A DNA stretch of 11,167 nucleotides from Candidatus Hestiella acidicharens (GTDB lineage: Archaea; Thermoproteota; Thermoprotei_A; Sulfolobales; Acidilobaceae): positions 1 through 11,167 of the forward strand of contig WAJZ01000133.1 in assembly GCA_015523575.1 (NCBI GenBank). The letters are read 5' to 3'. A program made the translations under genes and the position numbers. Every line of letters starts with the position of its first letter. Within the stretch, counting starts at the first letter, position 1. Positions 4,470-11,167 of this stretch are shown here, one piece after another. The notes under the pieces were generated by a model. That model was not told where the DNA came from. It saw nothing but the letters and a program-made list of their open reading frames with translations, and did no database searches.

Positions 4470-7154
4470 TTATTTATCCTCTTTATTGAGTTTTCTTAAA
4501 ACATATTGCAATATTCCGCCGTGCTTATAGTACTCTACTTCGATTGGTGTATCTAGCCTAACCCTTACCTTAAATTCCGTTACTTTTCCATCCTTTTTCG
4601 CCTTGACTGTTATGATTTTCTTTGGTTCTAGCCCATCTTCTATACCAATGATATCGTAAACTTCGCTACCATCCAATCCAAGTTCATCAGGCCCTTCGTT
4701 CGGCATGAATTCTAAGGGCAATACTCCCATCCCGACCAAATTACTCCTATGTATCCTTTCATACGATTTTGCTATAACAGCCTTAACGCCTAGTAGGTAA
4801 GGTCCCTTCGCAGCCCAGTCTCTGCTACTTCCTACGCCATACTGCTCCCTGCCAAGTATAATGACTGGTATGCCTTCTTTTTTGTACATTTCAGCTGCAT
4901 CGAATATGTGCATTATCTCTTTAGTAGGCCAGTATATAGTATAGCCTCCCTCCTTTCCTTTAACTAAAAGGTTTGTAAACCTGGGGTTATCGAAGGTACA
5001 TCTCATCATTACCTCATGGTTCCCTCTCCTGCTTCCACATGTATTAAGCTTTTCTGGTTCAACGCCTAAGGATAAGAGGTATTGGCCTGCTTTAGAACTT
5101 GGGTTGATACGACTAGCTGGGCTTATATGATCGGTGCTTGTTCTATCAGGGGCATATACTAATACTCTCGCATTAATTATATCATGGAGCTCTTTAGGTT
5201 CTTCTTCTAAACCTTCAAAGAATGGAACTTTCTTTATATATGTGCTCTTTTCATCCCACGGGTATGTGTCGCTTTCTTTGACTTCTAGCTTTTCCCACTC
5301 TTCTAGCCCTTCAAATATATCCTTGTACTTCTCTTGGTACATCTTTGCGTCTAAGGCGGCTTCAACTGCCCTCTTAACTTCATCATTGCTTGGCCATATA
5401 TCCTTAAGGTATACAGGTTCTCCATTAGGGTCGAAACCTATGGGTTCTTTATCAAAATCTATGTCTATTCTGCCGGCTAACGCGTATGCTACTACTAAAG
5501 GCGGGCTTGCGAGAAAGGCACCGGTAGCTAAGGGGTGAACCCTACCAGTAAAGTTTCTGTTTCCACTCAAAACAGCCGCTGTGTACATACCTTCTTTCTT
5601 TATGGCCTCTTCTATTTCCTTTCTTAATGGACCAGTATTGCCTATGCATACTGTACATCCATAACCTGTTATGTGGAATCCTAGCCCCTCTAGGTATGGT
5701 AGGAGATTTAGCTTCGTTAGGTATTCAGTAACGACCCTGCTTCCTGGGGCGTTGCTTGTTTTAACCCATGGCTTTACTTTAAGGCCCCTCTCAACAGCCT
5801 TTTTGGCAACTAACCCAGCGGCTATCATAACGCTCGGGTTGCTCGTGTTTGTACAGCTAGTTATAGCGGCAATTATTATGCTCCCATCCTTCAGCTCTAC
5901 TATATCATCTCCAAGCCTTAAAGTTACTGACGTTGGCCCCCTGCTTTTATCTTTTCTGTATTTTTCTATAATATTGCTTAGCACCTCTTTTGAGTTTCTA
6001 AGGGGAATCCTATCTTCGGGATGGGATGGCCCAGCTATAGAAGGCTCCACCTCACTTATATCAATAACTAACGTATCGCTATATTTGGGTTCTGGTTCGT
6101 TAAGATCATACCAGAGGCCCATCCTTTTTGCAATGTCTGCTACAACGCTTACATGCCTTGGATCCCTTCCACTTCCTAGCAAGTACTGTATGGTAGACTC
6201 ATCTATCGGGAAGTATCCCATCGTAGCCCCATACTCGGGTGACATGTTTGATAGGGTTGCCCTATCTGGGACGCTCAGCTTCTTAATCCCTTCACCATAG
6301 AACTCTACAAACTTCCCTACAACTCCTTTCTTCCTTAGCTTCTCAGTTATGTAAAGTACCAAATCTGTGGTCGTTACGCCCTCTCTCATCTCTCCAACTA
6401 GTTTAACTCCAATTACCTCAGGTATTAGCATATAGTAAGGCTGCCCGAGTATGACAGCTTCTGCTTCTATACCCCCTACCCCCCAGCCTAAAACACTAAG
6501 CCCATTGATCATCGTTGTATGGCTATCAGTACCTAAAACGCTGTCTGGATAAGCTATTAATCCTCTCTCAGTCTCTTCAAGCCAAATAACCTTCGCTAAG
6601 TATTCTAGGTTAACTTGGTGTATTATTCCCTTACCTGGTGGTACAACCCTAAAGTTTTGGAAGGACTTTTGAGCCCATTTCAATAATCTATACCTCTCTG
6701 CGTTCCTCTCGAACTCTTTTTTCATGTTTTTCTGAAGCGCTATTGCGGTGCCATAGTAGTCAACCTGTACGCTGTGGTCGATTATTAGATCTACTGGTAT
6801 TATTGGGTTCATCTTCTTAGGGTCATTTCCCATTTCTTTGAACGCATCTCTCATAGCAGCTAGGTCAACAACTGCTGGCACTCCAGTTAGGTCTTGCATT
6901 ACCACCCTTGTTGGATGGAAAGGTATCTCCACTTTCCCGGCATTTGCACGCCAATTTAATATGTTTCTTACGTCTTCATCCCTTACTATGGTCCCGTCAT
7001 AGTTCCTTATTATATTTTCTGCCAAGATTCTGATAGAAAAAGGTATGTCGCTCAACTTTCCTAGGCCTAAGGAATCTATTTTAGACAAATTTATAAACTT
7101 GGCTTTCCCTTTATATGTATCTATTTCATCAAACAATTTCTCTACATCACTCAA
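4470..7154 (-). CDS. acnA: Aconitate hydratase, AcnA type
   Basis: Aconitase interconverts citrate and isocitrate through cis-aconitate in the citric acid cycle, using a [4Fe-4S] cluster. Full length: 897 residues from the upstream GTG, in line with AcnA/IRP1 proteins. In that numbering the cluster ligands are C437 in SCTNTSNPSV and C503 and C506 in GYGCTVCIGNTGP, the same numbers as in human IRP1. The N-terminal part carries LTGVPAVVDLAAMRDA and the DHSVQVDYYG and LGTDSHTTMINGLSVLGWGVGG motifs, and the C-terminal swivelling domain has EQYGVGSSRDWAAKGP and RIHRSNLVGMGVLP with active-site Arg and Ser residues. Nothing is missing. The GTG at 7163 overlaps an AGGTG (7161-7165) that lies 6 nt before the TTG at 7152-7154, so I prefer the TTG (894 aa). 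Its own promoter lies upstream, so it probably forms a separate transcript from the PEP carboxykinase gene. Confidence 0.97.
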   Translation of the reverse strand: MSDVEKLFDEIDTYKGKAKFINLSKIDSLGLGKLSDIPFSIRILAENIIRNYDGTIVRDEDVRNILNWRANAGKVEIPFHPTRVVMQDLTGVPAVVDLAAMRDAFKEMGNDPKKMNPIIPVDLIIDHSVQVDYYGTAIALQKNMKKEFERNAERYRLLKWAQKSFQNFRVVPPGKGIIHQVNLEYLAKVIWLEETERGLIAYPDSVLGTDSHTTMINGLSVLGWGVGGIEAEAVILGQPYYMLIPEVIGVKLVGEMREGVTTTDLVLYITEKLRKKGVVGKFVEFYGEGIKKLSVPDRATLSNMSPEYGATMGYFPIDESTIQYLLGSGRDPRHVSVVADIAKRMGLWYDLNEPEPKYSDTLVIDISEVEPSIAGPSHPEDRIPLRNSKEVLSNIIEKYRKDKSRGPTSVTLRLGDDIVELKDGSIIIAAITSCTNTSNPSVMIAAGLVAKKAVERGLKVKPWVKTSNAPGSRVVTEYLTKLNLLPYLEGLGFHITGYGCTVCIGNTGPLRKEIEEAIKKEGMYTAAVLSGNRNFTGRVHPLATGAFLASPPLVVAYALAGRIDIDFDKEPIGFDPNGEPVYLKDIWPSNDEVKRAVEAALDAKMYQEKYKDIFEGLEEWEKLEVKESDTYPWDEKSTYIKKVPFFEGLEEEPKELHDIINARVLVYAPDRTSTDHISPASRINPSSKAGQYLLSLGVEPEKLNTCGSRRGNHEVMMRCTFDNPRFTNLLVKGKEGGYTIYWPTKEIMHIFDAAEMYKKEGIPVIILGREQYGVGSSRDWAAKGPYLLGVKAVIAKSYERIHRSNLVGMGVLPLEFMPNEGPDELGLDGSEVYDIIGIEDGLEPKKIITVKAKKDGKVTEFKVRVRLDTPIEVEYYKHGGILQYVLRKLNKEDK

Positions 7155-7160
7155 CCTAGG

Positions 7161-7165
7161 CACCT
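7161..7165 (-). promoter_or_regulatory. Shine-Dalgarno AGGTG placing the acnA start at TTG 7154
   Basis: AGGTG covers the outer GTG codon (7163) and leaves a 6-nt spacer to the TTG at 7154. The same geometry is seen for the reductase, the Lrp gene and archaemetzincin. A leaderless GTG start is less likely because the predicted transcript start lies about 14 nt before it. Confidence 0.45.
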
Positions 7166-7197
7166 ATTAGCGATTAGTATCCGAAGGAGTTATTAAG

Positions 7198-7206
7198 CTA
7201 TAAAAA
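7198..7206 (-). promoter_or_regulatory. Probable TATA box of acnA
   Basis: The minus strand reads TTTTTATAG within a longer AT-rich stretch. A transcript start about 26 nt downstream (near 7177) leaves a 23-nt leader to the TTG at 7154. Confidence 0.45.
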
Positions 7207-7237
7207 TATAATTTTATTGTACAACCAGAAGGGAGAG

Positions 7238-7247
7238 ATGCTTTTAT
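7238..7247. repeat. 10-mer ATGCTTTTAT, copy 3 of 3, upstream of acnA
   Basis: This copy ends 75 nt before the outer acnA start codon and about 30 nt upstream of its TATA box, almost the same start-codon distance as copy 1 has from the reductase start (74 nt). The position suits an activator site. Confidence 0.35.
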
Positions 7248-7280
7248 TTGCAAGCAAGGTTGCGTTTAATCCAATCTTGG

Positions 7281-7293
7281 GTATTGCACAATA
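7281..7293. repeat. 13-mer GTATTGCACAATA, copy 1 of 2
   Basis: GTATTGCACAATA is an inverted repeat (TATTG/CAATA around CA), here extended by one base to GTATTG-CA-CAATAC. The identical 13-mer occurs at 10932-10944, also between genes. It lies in the 240-bp gap between the PEP carboxykinase and aconitase genes. A binding site for a dimeric regulator is the simplest reading. Confidence 0.4.
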
Positions 7294-7310
7294 CTTTGTC
7301 ATAGCTAATC

Positions 7311-7333
7311 AAATATTTCAGTAAAATATTTCA
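7311..7333. repeat. Direct repeat AAATATTTCA, period 13
   Basis: AAATATTTCA occurs at 7311-7320 and again at 7324-7333. Two copies with a 13-bp period may be a weak tandem binding site or chance in AT-rich DNA. Located 18 nt after the 13-mer palindrome. Confidence 0.25.
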
Positions 7334-7357
7334 TTTTTATGCACCTTCAACGCCTAG

Positions 7358-7370
7358 GTTTTTGAAAAAC
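7358..7370 (-). terminator. Possible terminator of the PEP carboxykinase transcript
   Basis: Going down the minus strand from the pckG stop there is a T-rich run (TTATTTTATTG, 7371-7381) directly followed by a short perfect hairpin GTTTTTCAAAAAC (7358-7370). Archaeal termination relies mainly on T-rich tracts, so the T-run is probably the active part. It fits the end of the gene but rests on composition only. Confidence 0.3.
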
Positions 7371-7398
7371 AATAAAATAACCGATTCCAATAAAGACT

Positions 7399-9300
7399 TT
7401 AGCGCCTGTCTAGTTTAAACGGGGAGATATAGTCCCCAAACTTGTCTTTATATGCAAGAAGCCTATCCTTTTCCTCTTTAAGTATCTCGAAGAGCAGCTG
7501 CGGTGTATCAGGTATTTTCTCATAGACAGACCATATCCTTTCTATTTTAGCGAGGTGCTTCGGCACCCTTATTGTGAATTGCTCCTCATATTCTTTGGGC
7601 TTGTATTCCTTGCCAAGCTCCCTACTAAAAAGCTCCTCCAAATCATTATAGGCTGGTATTCTGCCTGTTGGAGACTCCAAAAAGCCCACATCATCATGGA
7701 TCCTCAACTCCATCCATTTTAGCCAAACCTTCTTATCCACCTTTTCATTTAAGAACCTACCATCACTTCCCTTTAAGAAGTAATTTACCCCGAATATTTT
7801 CGGTTTTCTGCTTAGCTTTTTACCGAAATCGAAGTGGAGCTGCGTGAACTTCCCAACGGAGATCGAAAGGAAATCAAGTATTGCGTAGGGGCTGAACTCC
7901 CTAACGCCGGATTTTCCTATAACGGCAGCTGTCCTTTCTGATTCTAGCGCAGCACCTTTAGTGACAACGCCATGTTCCCAGTTAAAGGATTCCTCTACTG
8001 GTACCCAGGTATCAGAATCCCTGCCACCAAATATCATTCCTCCAACAGGCACCCCTTGAGGGTCATTAACCCTAGAATCGAGGTGCTTAAGGTAGCTCAA
8101 CCTTGTTGTAAACCTTGCATTTGGATGTGAAGGCTTGATCTCTTTTCCGCTATCATCCTTTTTGCCTGGCCACCATTTTCCAGCATAATTAATTCCGCTT
8201 CTTGGTTCTTCTGGTTTCCCATTCCACCATACTTCTCCATCGTCTTCAAGAAGGACGTTTGAGAATATTACATCGTCATTAGGTGAGGTTAATATCTCGT
8301 ATATCTTTGGATCATCGACAGGGTTGACGCCATCTATTATACCAAACATGCCATTCTCTGGGTTAATTGCCATCGGTATTCCATTCACTTCTCTTATAAG
8401 AGCTAGGTCATCCCCAATTATAGTATCAGCTATAAGTGCTGTTGACGTCTTTCCACACCCTGCGGGAAAAGCCCCAGTAAAATATGTTATCCTATTACTA
8501 GGCCCCTTTACCCCTACTATAAACATGTGCTCTGAGAGCCAGCCCTCTAAAAGCCCCCTGTGTATTGTAAGCCTGAAGGCTAATTTTTTAAGACCTACGG
8601 TATTGCCAGCATATTGTGAGTTTGTTGTATATGCTGTTTCATCCTTTAGGTCTATGTATATCCTCCTCTTCTCGACGTTTTTAATCCACCCGAGCTCATT
8701 TCTTTCACCAGCAGAGTGCAAAAACCTAAAATACTTTGTGTTTGGCGGCATTTTAACAAATTCTTCATAGCATGGTCTATAGAGGATCAATTCGCTATGC
8801 ATAACATATGAGGAATCTGTGACTTGAACTGCTAGTGGTGTATAGGGAGAGCCTCTAGGACCTAAACAGAAGAAACCAACGTACATCTCCTTCCCTTTCA
8901 TAATTCCCTTGATAATATCTTTTATCTCAGCTAAACCCTCACCTCTCTTCATGGTGTTTATAAAGGGTATTGCTGTGTCTTGTTCAACCAATATCTTTGT
9001 ATTCTTCCTATCCCTGGCTAAGTCCGGTAGCCCATCGAAGTGAACTGTATGCTTCTCATGTTTTGTTTTCAGTTCCTCTTTGTTCTTTAGTGCCGCTTCT
9101 TTTATGTAATTGAAATCCTCTTCGTTTCCTAAGACAATGTATACAGAGCTTGGTTCTGCTACCATTATTATATCGGAGAGCCACCTATGAAGTTCTTGGT
9201 CGCTTATTTTTGATAACCTTTCCATATGTTTCTTCTCTAACCTTTTTTGGAGGTATCCTATATAATCATAGTCTTCATTCAATAGACGTTCGCGTTCCAT
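7399..9300 (-). CDS. pckG: Phosphoenolpyruvate carboxykinase, GTP-dependent
   Basis: Converts oxaloacetate and GTP to phosphoenolpyruvate, GDP and CO2, the entry to gluconeogenesis. The length (633 residues from ATG) and motifs identify the GTP type and not the shorter ATP type. Seen in order, numbered from the ATG: the P-loop GAFPAGCGKTS with the hyper-reactive cysteine C282 and the lysine two residues on; GDDLALI (296-302) with the two Mg/Mn-binding aspartates; and GGMIFGGRDSDTWVPV, where most relatives have R-R-x-x-x at the Arg positions. A guanine-binding type C-terminal half contains GVNYFLKGSDGRFL and ESPTGRIPAYNDL. The family usually has P-S-A-C-G-K-T at the P-loop; here it is P-A-G-C-G-K-T. 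A GTG at 9309 gives three more residues, but GTGA (9306-9309) with a 5-nt spacer favours the ATG at 9298-9300. Same strand as acnA, 240 bp upstream. Confidence 0.96.
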   Translation of the reverse strand: MERERLLNEDYDYIGYLQKRLEKKHMERLSKISDQELHRWLSDIIMVAEPSSVYIVLGNEEDFNYIKEAALKNKEELKTKHEKHTVHFDGLPDLARDRKNTKILVEQDTAIPFINTMKRGEGLAEIKDIIKGIMKGKEMYVGFFCLGPRGSPYTPLAVQVTDSSYVMHSELILYRPCYEEFVKMPPNTKYFRFLHSAGERNELGWIKNVEKRRIYIDLKDETAYTTNSQYAGNTVGLKKLAFRLTIHRGLLEGWLSEHMFIVGVKGPSNRITYFTGAFPAGCGKTSTALIADTIIGDDLALIREVNGIPMAINPENGMFGIIDGVNPVDDPKIYEILTSPNDDVIFSNVLLEDDGEVWWNGKPEEPRSGINYAGKWWPGKKDDSGKEIKPSHPNARFTTRLSYLKHLDSRVNDPQGVPVGGMIFGGRDSDTWVPVEESFNWEHGVVTKGAALESERTAAVIGKSGVREFSPYAILDFLSISVGKFTQLHFDFGKKLSRKPKIFGVNYFLKGSDGRFLNEKVDKKVWLKWMELRIHDDVGFLESPTGRIPAYNDLEELFSRELGKEYKPKEYEEQFTIRVPKHLAKIERIWSVYEKIPDTPQLLFEILKEEKDRLLAYKDKFGDYISPFKLDRR

Positions 9301-9309
9301 ACTCCTCAC

Positions 9310-9525
9310 TGAAGTGAATAAATGATACCCAAACTTAAAATACCTTTAGCATTATAGTTGACAAAAAATAAATGTTGTTTCTTAGTTTTTGAGATTTGAT
9401 ATGACTTTAAGGTATGTCTGGGTTGATGAAATAATTTTTAATAGTACTTGGAACTGTTATACACTACCAAAATTGTGTCAAATGGATATACATAACCTTA
9501 TAGATTATTACATTTATATGTGCAC
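9310..9525. other. Gap without a supported gene
   Basis: Apart from the pckG promoter near 9312-9342, this AT-rich stretch shows no gene I can support. A 46-codon plus-strand frame at 9401-9541 has no ribosome site and an unusual Trp/Tyr/Cys-rich composition. The stretch may be part of the same decayed element as the transposase relic that follows. Confidence 0.4.
9334..9342 (-). promoter_or_regulatory. Probable TATA box of pckG
   Basis: The minus strand reads TATTTTAAG. A transcript start near 9312 leaves about 12 nt of leader to the ATG at 9300, with GTGA inside it. Confidence 0.4.
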
Positions 9526-9708
9526 GGCAAAAGTAGGTTAAGGCTTAATGCCCTGAAAGTATTCTTGGAGTCCTTATTGTAAATACCTAGGAGAAGTTGA
9601 TTCATAAAAGACCCGCTTAAGATTCTAATTCTCGATGCTTCTAAGCTAAAGGAACTTAAGTGTTGGTTTAGTATTGCTTTCAGCCAGCTTTGAACTAAAT
9701 CCTTGATT
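9526..9708 (+). pseudogene. Probable relic of a transposase gene
   Basis: One plus-strand frame, read through stops at 9580, 9598 and 9691, gives protein-like sequence: GKSRLRLNALKVFLESLL, then FIKDPLKILILDASKLKELK, then CWFSIAF and, past a TGA, TKSLI. The order I-L-D-A-S-K-L-K ... W-x-x-x-A-F ... T-K-S-L-I resembles the first catalytic Asp region of crenarchaeal DDE transposases (pattern V-x-D-E-T-x-x-K ... Y-x-W-x-A-x-D ... E-T-K-E). If so, only the middle of the gene survives, with several stops and no visible terminal inverted repeats. It abuts the 3' end of the broken sulfotransferase gene at 9708. The likeness is by eye and weak; the alternative is non-coding DNA. Confidence 0.3.
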
Positions 9709-10737
9709 TAAGAGCGGGCAACTTTATTGCTATCCTCTTGTTTTAGAGGTTTATCGTTGTTGCACTCATAAATATCAAGTCCAAACTTCTCTATTATCTT
9801 AGATATCTTTTCAACCTTTTTGGGATTCAAAACGTTTCTCCACTTGCTTTGCTGCTCTTTTATTTTTATTTTCTTTTGAGGAGCTAGTGCTTGTAGGTCT
9901 TTTAATAATTTCATATGCATTTATTGGAGTTCTCATATTTATGTAATTAAATATCCTAGGTAGTTCATCTTCATAGTTTTCGATCAAATGCTAATAGTAG
10001 ACTAAAAGATATAGATTTTTTGACCTGTAGTGTAGTGGAATAGCGTAATCTAATGACCACCAAGCAGCCATAACCTCTTCTGGTTCTTCTATTCTTTCAA
10101 TTGCATTTATAACGGTGTCTTTTCTGTCCTCCAACTCTACAGATTTTAATAATAACTCCTTTATAGCTTTTTTAGAAAATCTTATGCTTTCTTGAGTCTT
10201 GGGATACAATCCCATTTTGATTTGCGAAGCGATAGTAGCACATGGATGTCTAACGATTAGGTATATTCCTCTTACTTTGAAGTTCATTACTAGCCAATGA
10301 ATTATTTTGTTGGCTCTTATGCACTTCACCAAGATCTTATTTGCAGATAGGTTTTTTAAGATTCTGTTAACCACTTCATAGTTAGTTCTAGCTCCTGTTG
10401 GCGAGGCTAAAGATATGCTTCCAGTGAGGACTTTTTCTATATATCTCTTTAGTCTAGGATCTTCCTCACCTAATCTTCTATATAGTGTATGATAAGGAAA
10501 AAGCTCTGGGTCTCCTGCTATGTCTTTATCAGTTCCCCAAGCAGGATGTAAAGGCTCAAAGATAATCCTATATTTTGGTATAGCATAAAGTATCTCCATG
10601 CCCGAACATAATATTTGATGCTGATAGTACCTTATATTTTTCTTAATTGATGTGACAAAAAGCTTACGTCTTCGTAGTTTGTTTAAGGTGTTTAGATGTT
10701 TTGTTGACATGAAGTGTAAGAGGTGTTTCAGGATCAT
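9708..10737 (-). pseudogene. Broken sulfotransferase family gene (internal stop plus frameshift)
   Basis: Sulfotransferases move a sulfo group from PAPS to an acceptor. The first frame (10737 to a TAG at 9991-9993, 248 codons) contains ILYAIPKYRIIFEPLHP (residues 49-65), VKCIRANKIIHWLV and the 3'-phosphate-binding motif LIVRHPCATIASQI (160-173), ending LYLLVYY. Past the stop the same frame goes on as HLIENYEDELPRIFNYI and then RPTSTSSSKE, the expected continuation of Y-E-x-L in the family, so the TAG probably replaces a Glu codon (GAG to TAG). After about 9871 the likeness moves to another frame (SKWRNVL, then KIIEKFGLDIY), ending at TAA/TAG 9708-9710; this needs a net one-base gain (or two-base loss) in an A-rich run at 9857-9878. 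The PAPS P-loop (S-G-T-T) expected near residues 28-45 is not recognisable, so a third lesion is likely. Total length, about 343 codons, fits the family. Separately, 9708-9920 could look like a 70-codon gene but is the detached tail. Confidence 0.75.
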
Positions 10738-11049
10738 GATGGAACCGCAAGGATTCTATAATATACCAGAGTTGGTTAACAAGGTGTATGGCTTATATGC
10801 TAAATAAACAAAAATGATATTAACAAATACAATCAAACAAAATAAACATTAGTTGAAATACAGTATGCCAGATTTCTCCTAGAAAATCTTGCCTAGGTTC
10901 CTTCTCTTATAGCTAACTCCTCTTCTTTATTGTATTGCACAATATGTTTTCATTGCTGGATAGGCAACTAATTTTTGATAACATTAAATTAAACTAAGCA
11001 TTGCTACTTCAGCCATCTTCTTGCATAGGGACTTTATGTTTGTATGGTG
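10738..11049. other. Intergenic region without a supported gene
   Basis: About 310 bp of AT-rich DNA. It holds the second copy of the 13-mer GTATTGCACAATA at 10932-10944 and a weak hairpin AGATTT/AAATCT around 10870-10890. A 32-codon plus-strand frame at 10709-10807 (starting M-K-C-K-R-C) overlaps the start of the sulfotransferase relic and lacks a ribosome site. I see no RNA gene or repeat array. Confidence 0.4.
10932..10944. repeat. 13-mer GTATTGCACAATA, copy 2 of 2
   Basis: Identical to 7281-7293. It lies about 110 nt upstream of the TATA-like box of the gene at the right edge and about 195 nt upstream of the sulfotransferase relic. Confidence 0.4.
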
Positions 11050-11059
11050 AAAATATAAG
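11050..11059 (+). promoter_or_regulatory. Probable TATA box of the right-edge gene
   Basis: AAAATATAAG predicts a transcript start near 11080-11082, just before the GGTGA ribosome site (11083-11087) of the following gene, giving a leader of roughly 11 nt or, if the GTG at 11080 is used, a leaderless mRNA. Confidence 0.4.
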
Positions 11060-11091
11060 GATGGTTGCTGAATAATAATGTGGGTGAAGTA

Positions 11092-11167
11092 ATGGCTGAG
11101 AGTAGGAAGGTCTTAGTAGAAGTAGAGTTACCGAGCGAACTGGAAGTGGATGAGAGAACCCTATCTA
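11092..11167 (+). CDS. Start of an unidentified gene, cut by the window edge
   Basis: An open frame begins at ATG 11092-11094 and runs off the window after 25 codons. The product starts MAESRKVLVEVELPSEL, a short beta-strand-like segment followed by an acidic stretch (EVDERTL). GGTGA at 11083-11087 with a 4-nt spacer and a TATA-like box at 11050-11059 support the start; an in-frame GTG at 11080 would add four residues and could be used without a leader. There is too little sequence to name a family. The strand is opposite to the sulfotransferase relic, so the gap between them holds divergent promoters or their remains. Confidence 0.6.
   Translation, partial: MAESRKVLVEVELPSELEVDERTLS

Noticed and set aside
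5134..6300. Plus-strand open frames inside the aconitase gene
   Set aside because: They mirror the strongly conserved minus-strand aconitase coding sequence and have no family likeness; the same holds for plus-strand frames inside the Lrp, reductase, TenA and PEP carboxykinase genes.
9401..9541. 46-codon plus-strand frame starting MTLRYVWVDEI
   Set aside because: No ribosome binding site, unusual richness in Trp, Tyr and Cys, and overlap with the transposase-like frame; most likely chance.
9857..9878. Programmed -1 frameshift at the A-rich run, as described for some crenarchaeal genes
   Set aside because: The downstream frame requires a +1 (or -2) shift, not -1, and the upstream in-frame stop would still block translation.
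9991..9993. TAG read as pyrrolysine, joining the two parts of the sulfotransferase frame
   Set aside because: TAG ends several normal genes here (Lrp, archaease, small gene), and a separate frameshift follows, so read-through would not restore the protein.
10709..10807. 32-codon plus-strand frame beginning MKCKRC (zinc-ribbon-like)
   Set aside because: Overlaps the start of the sulfotransferase relic on the other strand, lacks a ribosome site, and has only one CxxC.
1..11167. CRISPR array, defence island or toxin-antitoxin pair
   Set aside because: No regularly spaced repeats of 20-40 nt were found, and no Cas, restriction, nuclease or PIN/antitoxin motifs appear in any supported frame.

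Overview
The window looks like chromosomal DNA of a thermophilic archaeon, most likely of the Thermoproteota (Crenarchaeota); I cannot place it to order. Archaea-typical proteins point this way: an archaease, an archaemetzincin, a geranylgeranyl-reductase-type flavoprotein, a single-domain Lrp/AsnC regulator, a TenA, an AcnA-type aconitase and a GTP-type PEP carboxykinase. So do AT-rich DNA, heavy use of AGG/AGA and ATA codons, frequent TTG and GTG starts, GGTGA-type ribosome binding sites 4-6 nt before the start, and TATA-like boxes about 26 nt before the inferred transcript starts.

Layout. 1-121: AT-rich edge, perhaps the tail of a plus-strand gene. 122-1662 (minus): flavoprotein reductase followed by an Lrp-type regulator, with overlapping ends, so probably one operon. 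1669-1955: a gap holding a run of inverted repeats and a tRNA-3'-half-like hairpin, a candidate structured RNA. 1956-2297 (minus): a small VOC/glyoxalase-fold protein. 2298-2707: divergent promoter region, a perfect 12-bp palindrome and a 38-codon gene of unknown function. 2708-3136 (plus): archaease, converging with overlapping stop codons on archaemetzincin (3133-3672, minus), which follows TenA (3725-4393, minus). 4470-7154 (minus): aconitase. 7399-9300 (minus): GTP-dependent PEP carboxykinase. 9310-10737: a decayed zone with a probable transposase relic on the plus strand and a broken sulfotransferase gene on the minus strand. 10738-11091: gap with a promoter. 11092-11167 (plus): start of an unrecognised gene cut by the window edge.

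How the genes fit together. Aconitase (citrate to isocitrate) and PEP carboxykinase (oxaloacetate to PEP) lie head to tail on the same strand and form a small central-carbon block linking the citric acid cycle to gluconeogenesis, although a 240-bp gap and separate promoter signals suggest independent transcription. The reductase probably saturates isoprenoid chains of membrane lipids and may be controlled by its co-transcribed Lrp. TenA serves thiamin-pyrimidine salvage; archaease serves RtcB tRNA ligation; archaemetzincin is a zinc protease. These three appear to be housekeeping neighbours, not one pathway.

No defence island, CRISPR array or complete mobile element is visible. The least explained parts are the structured gap at 1760-1962, the 38-codon gene with its palindrome, two short motifs shared between intergenic regions, and the broken sulfotransferase next to the transposase relic.
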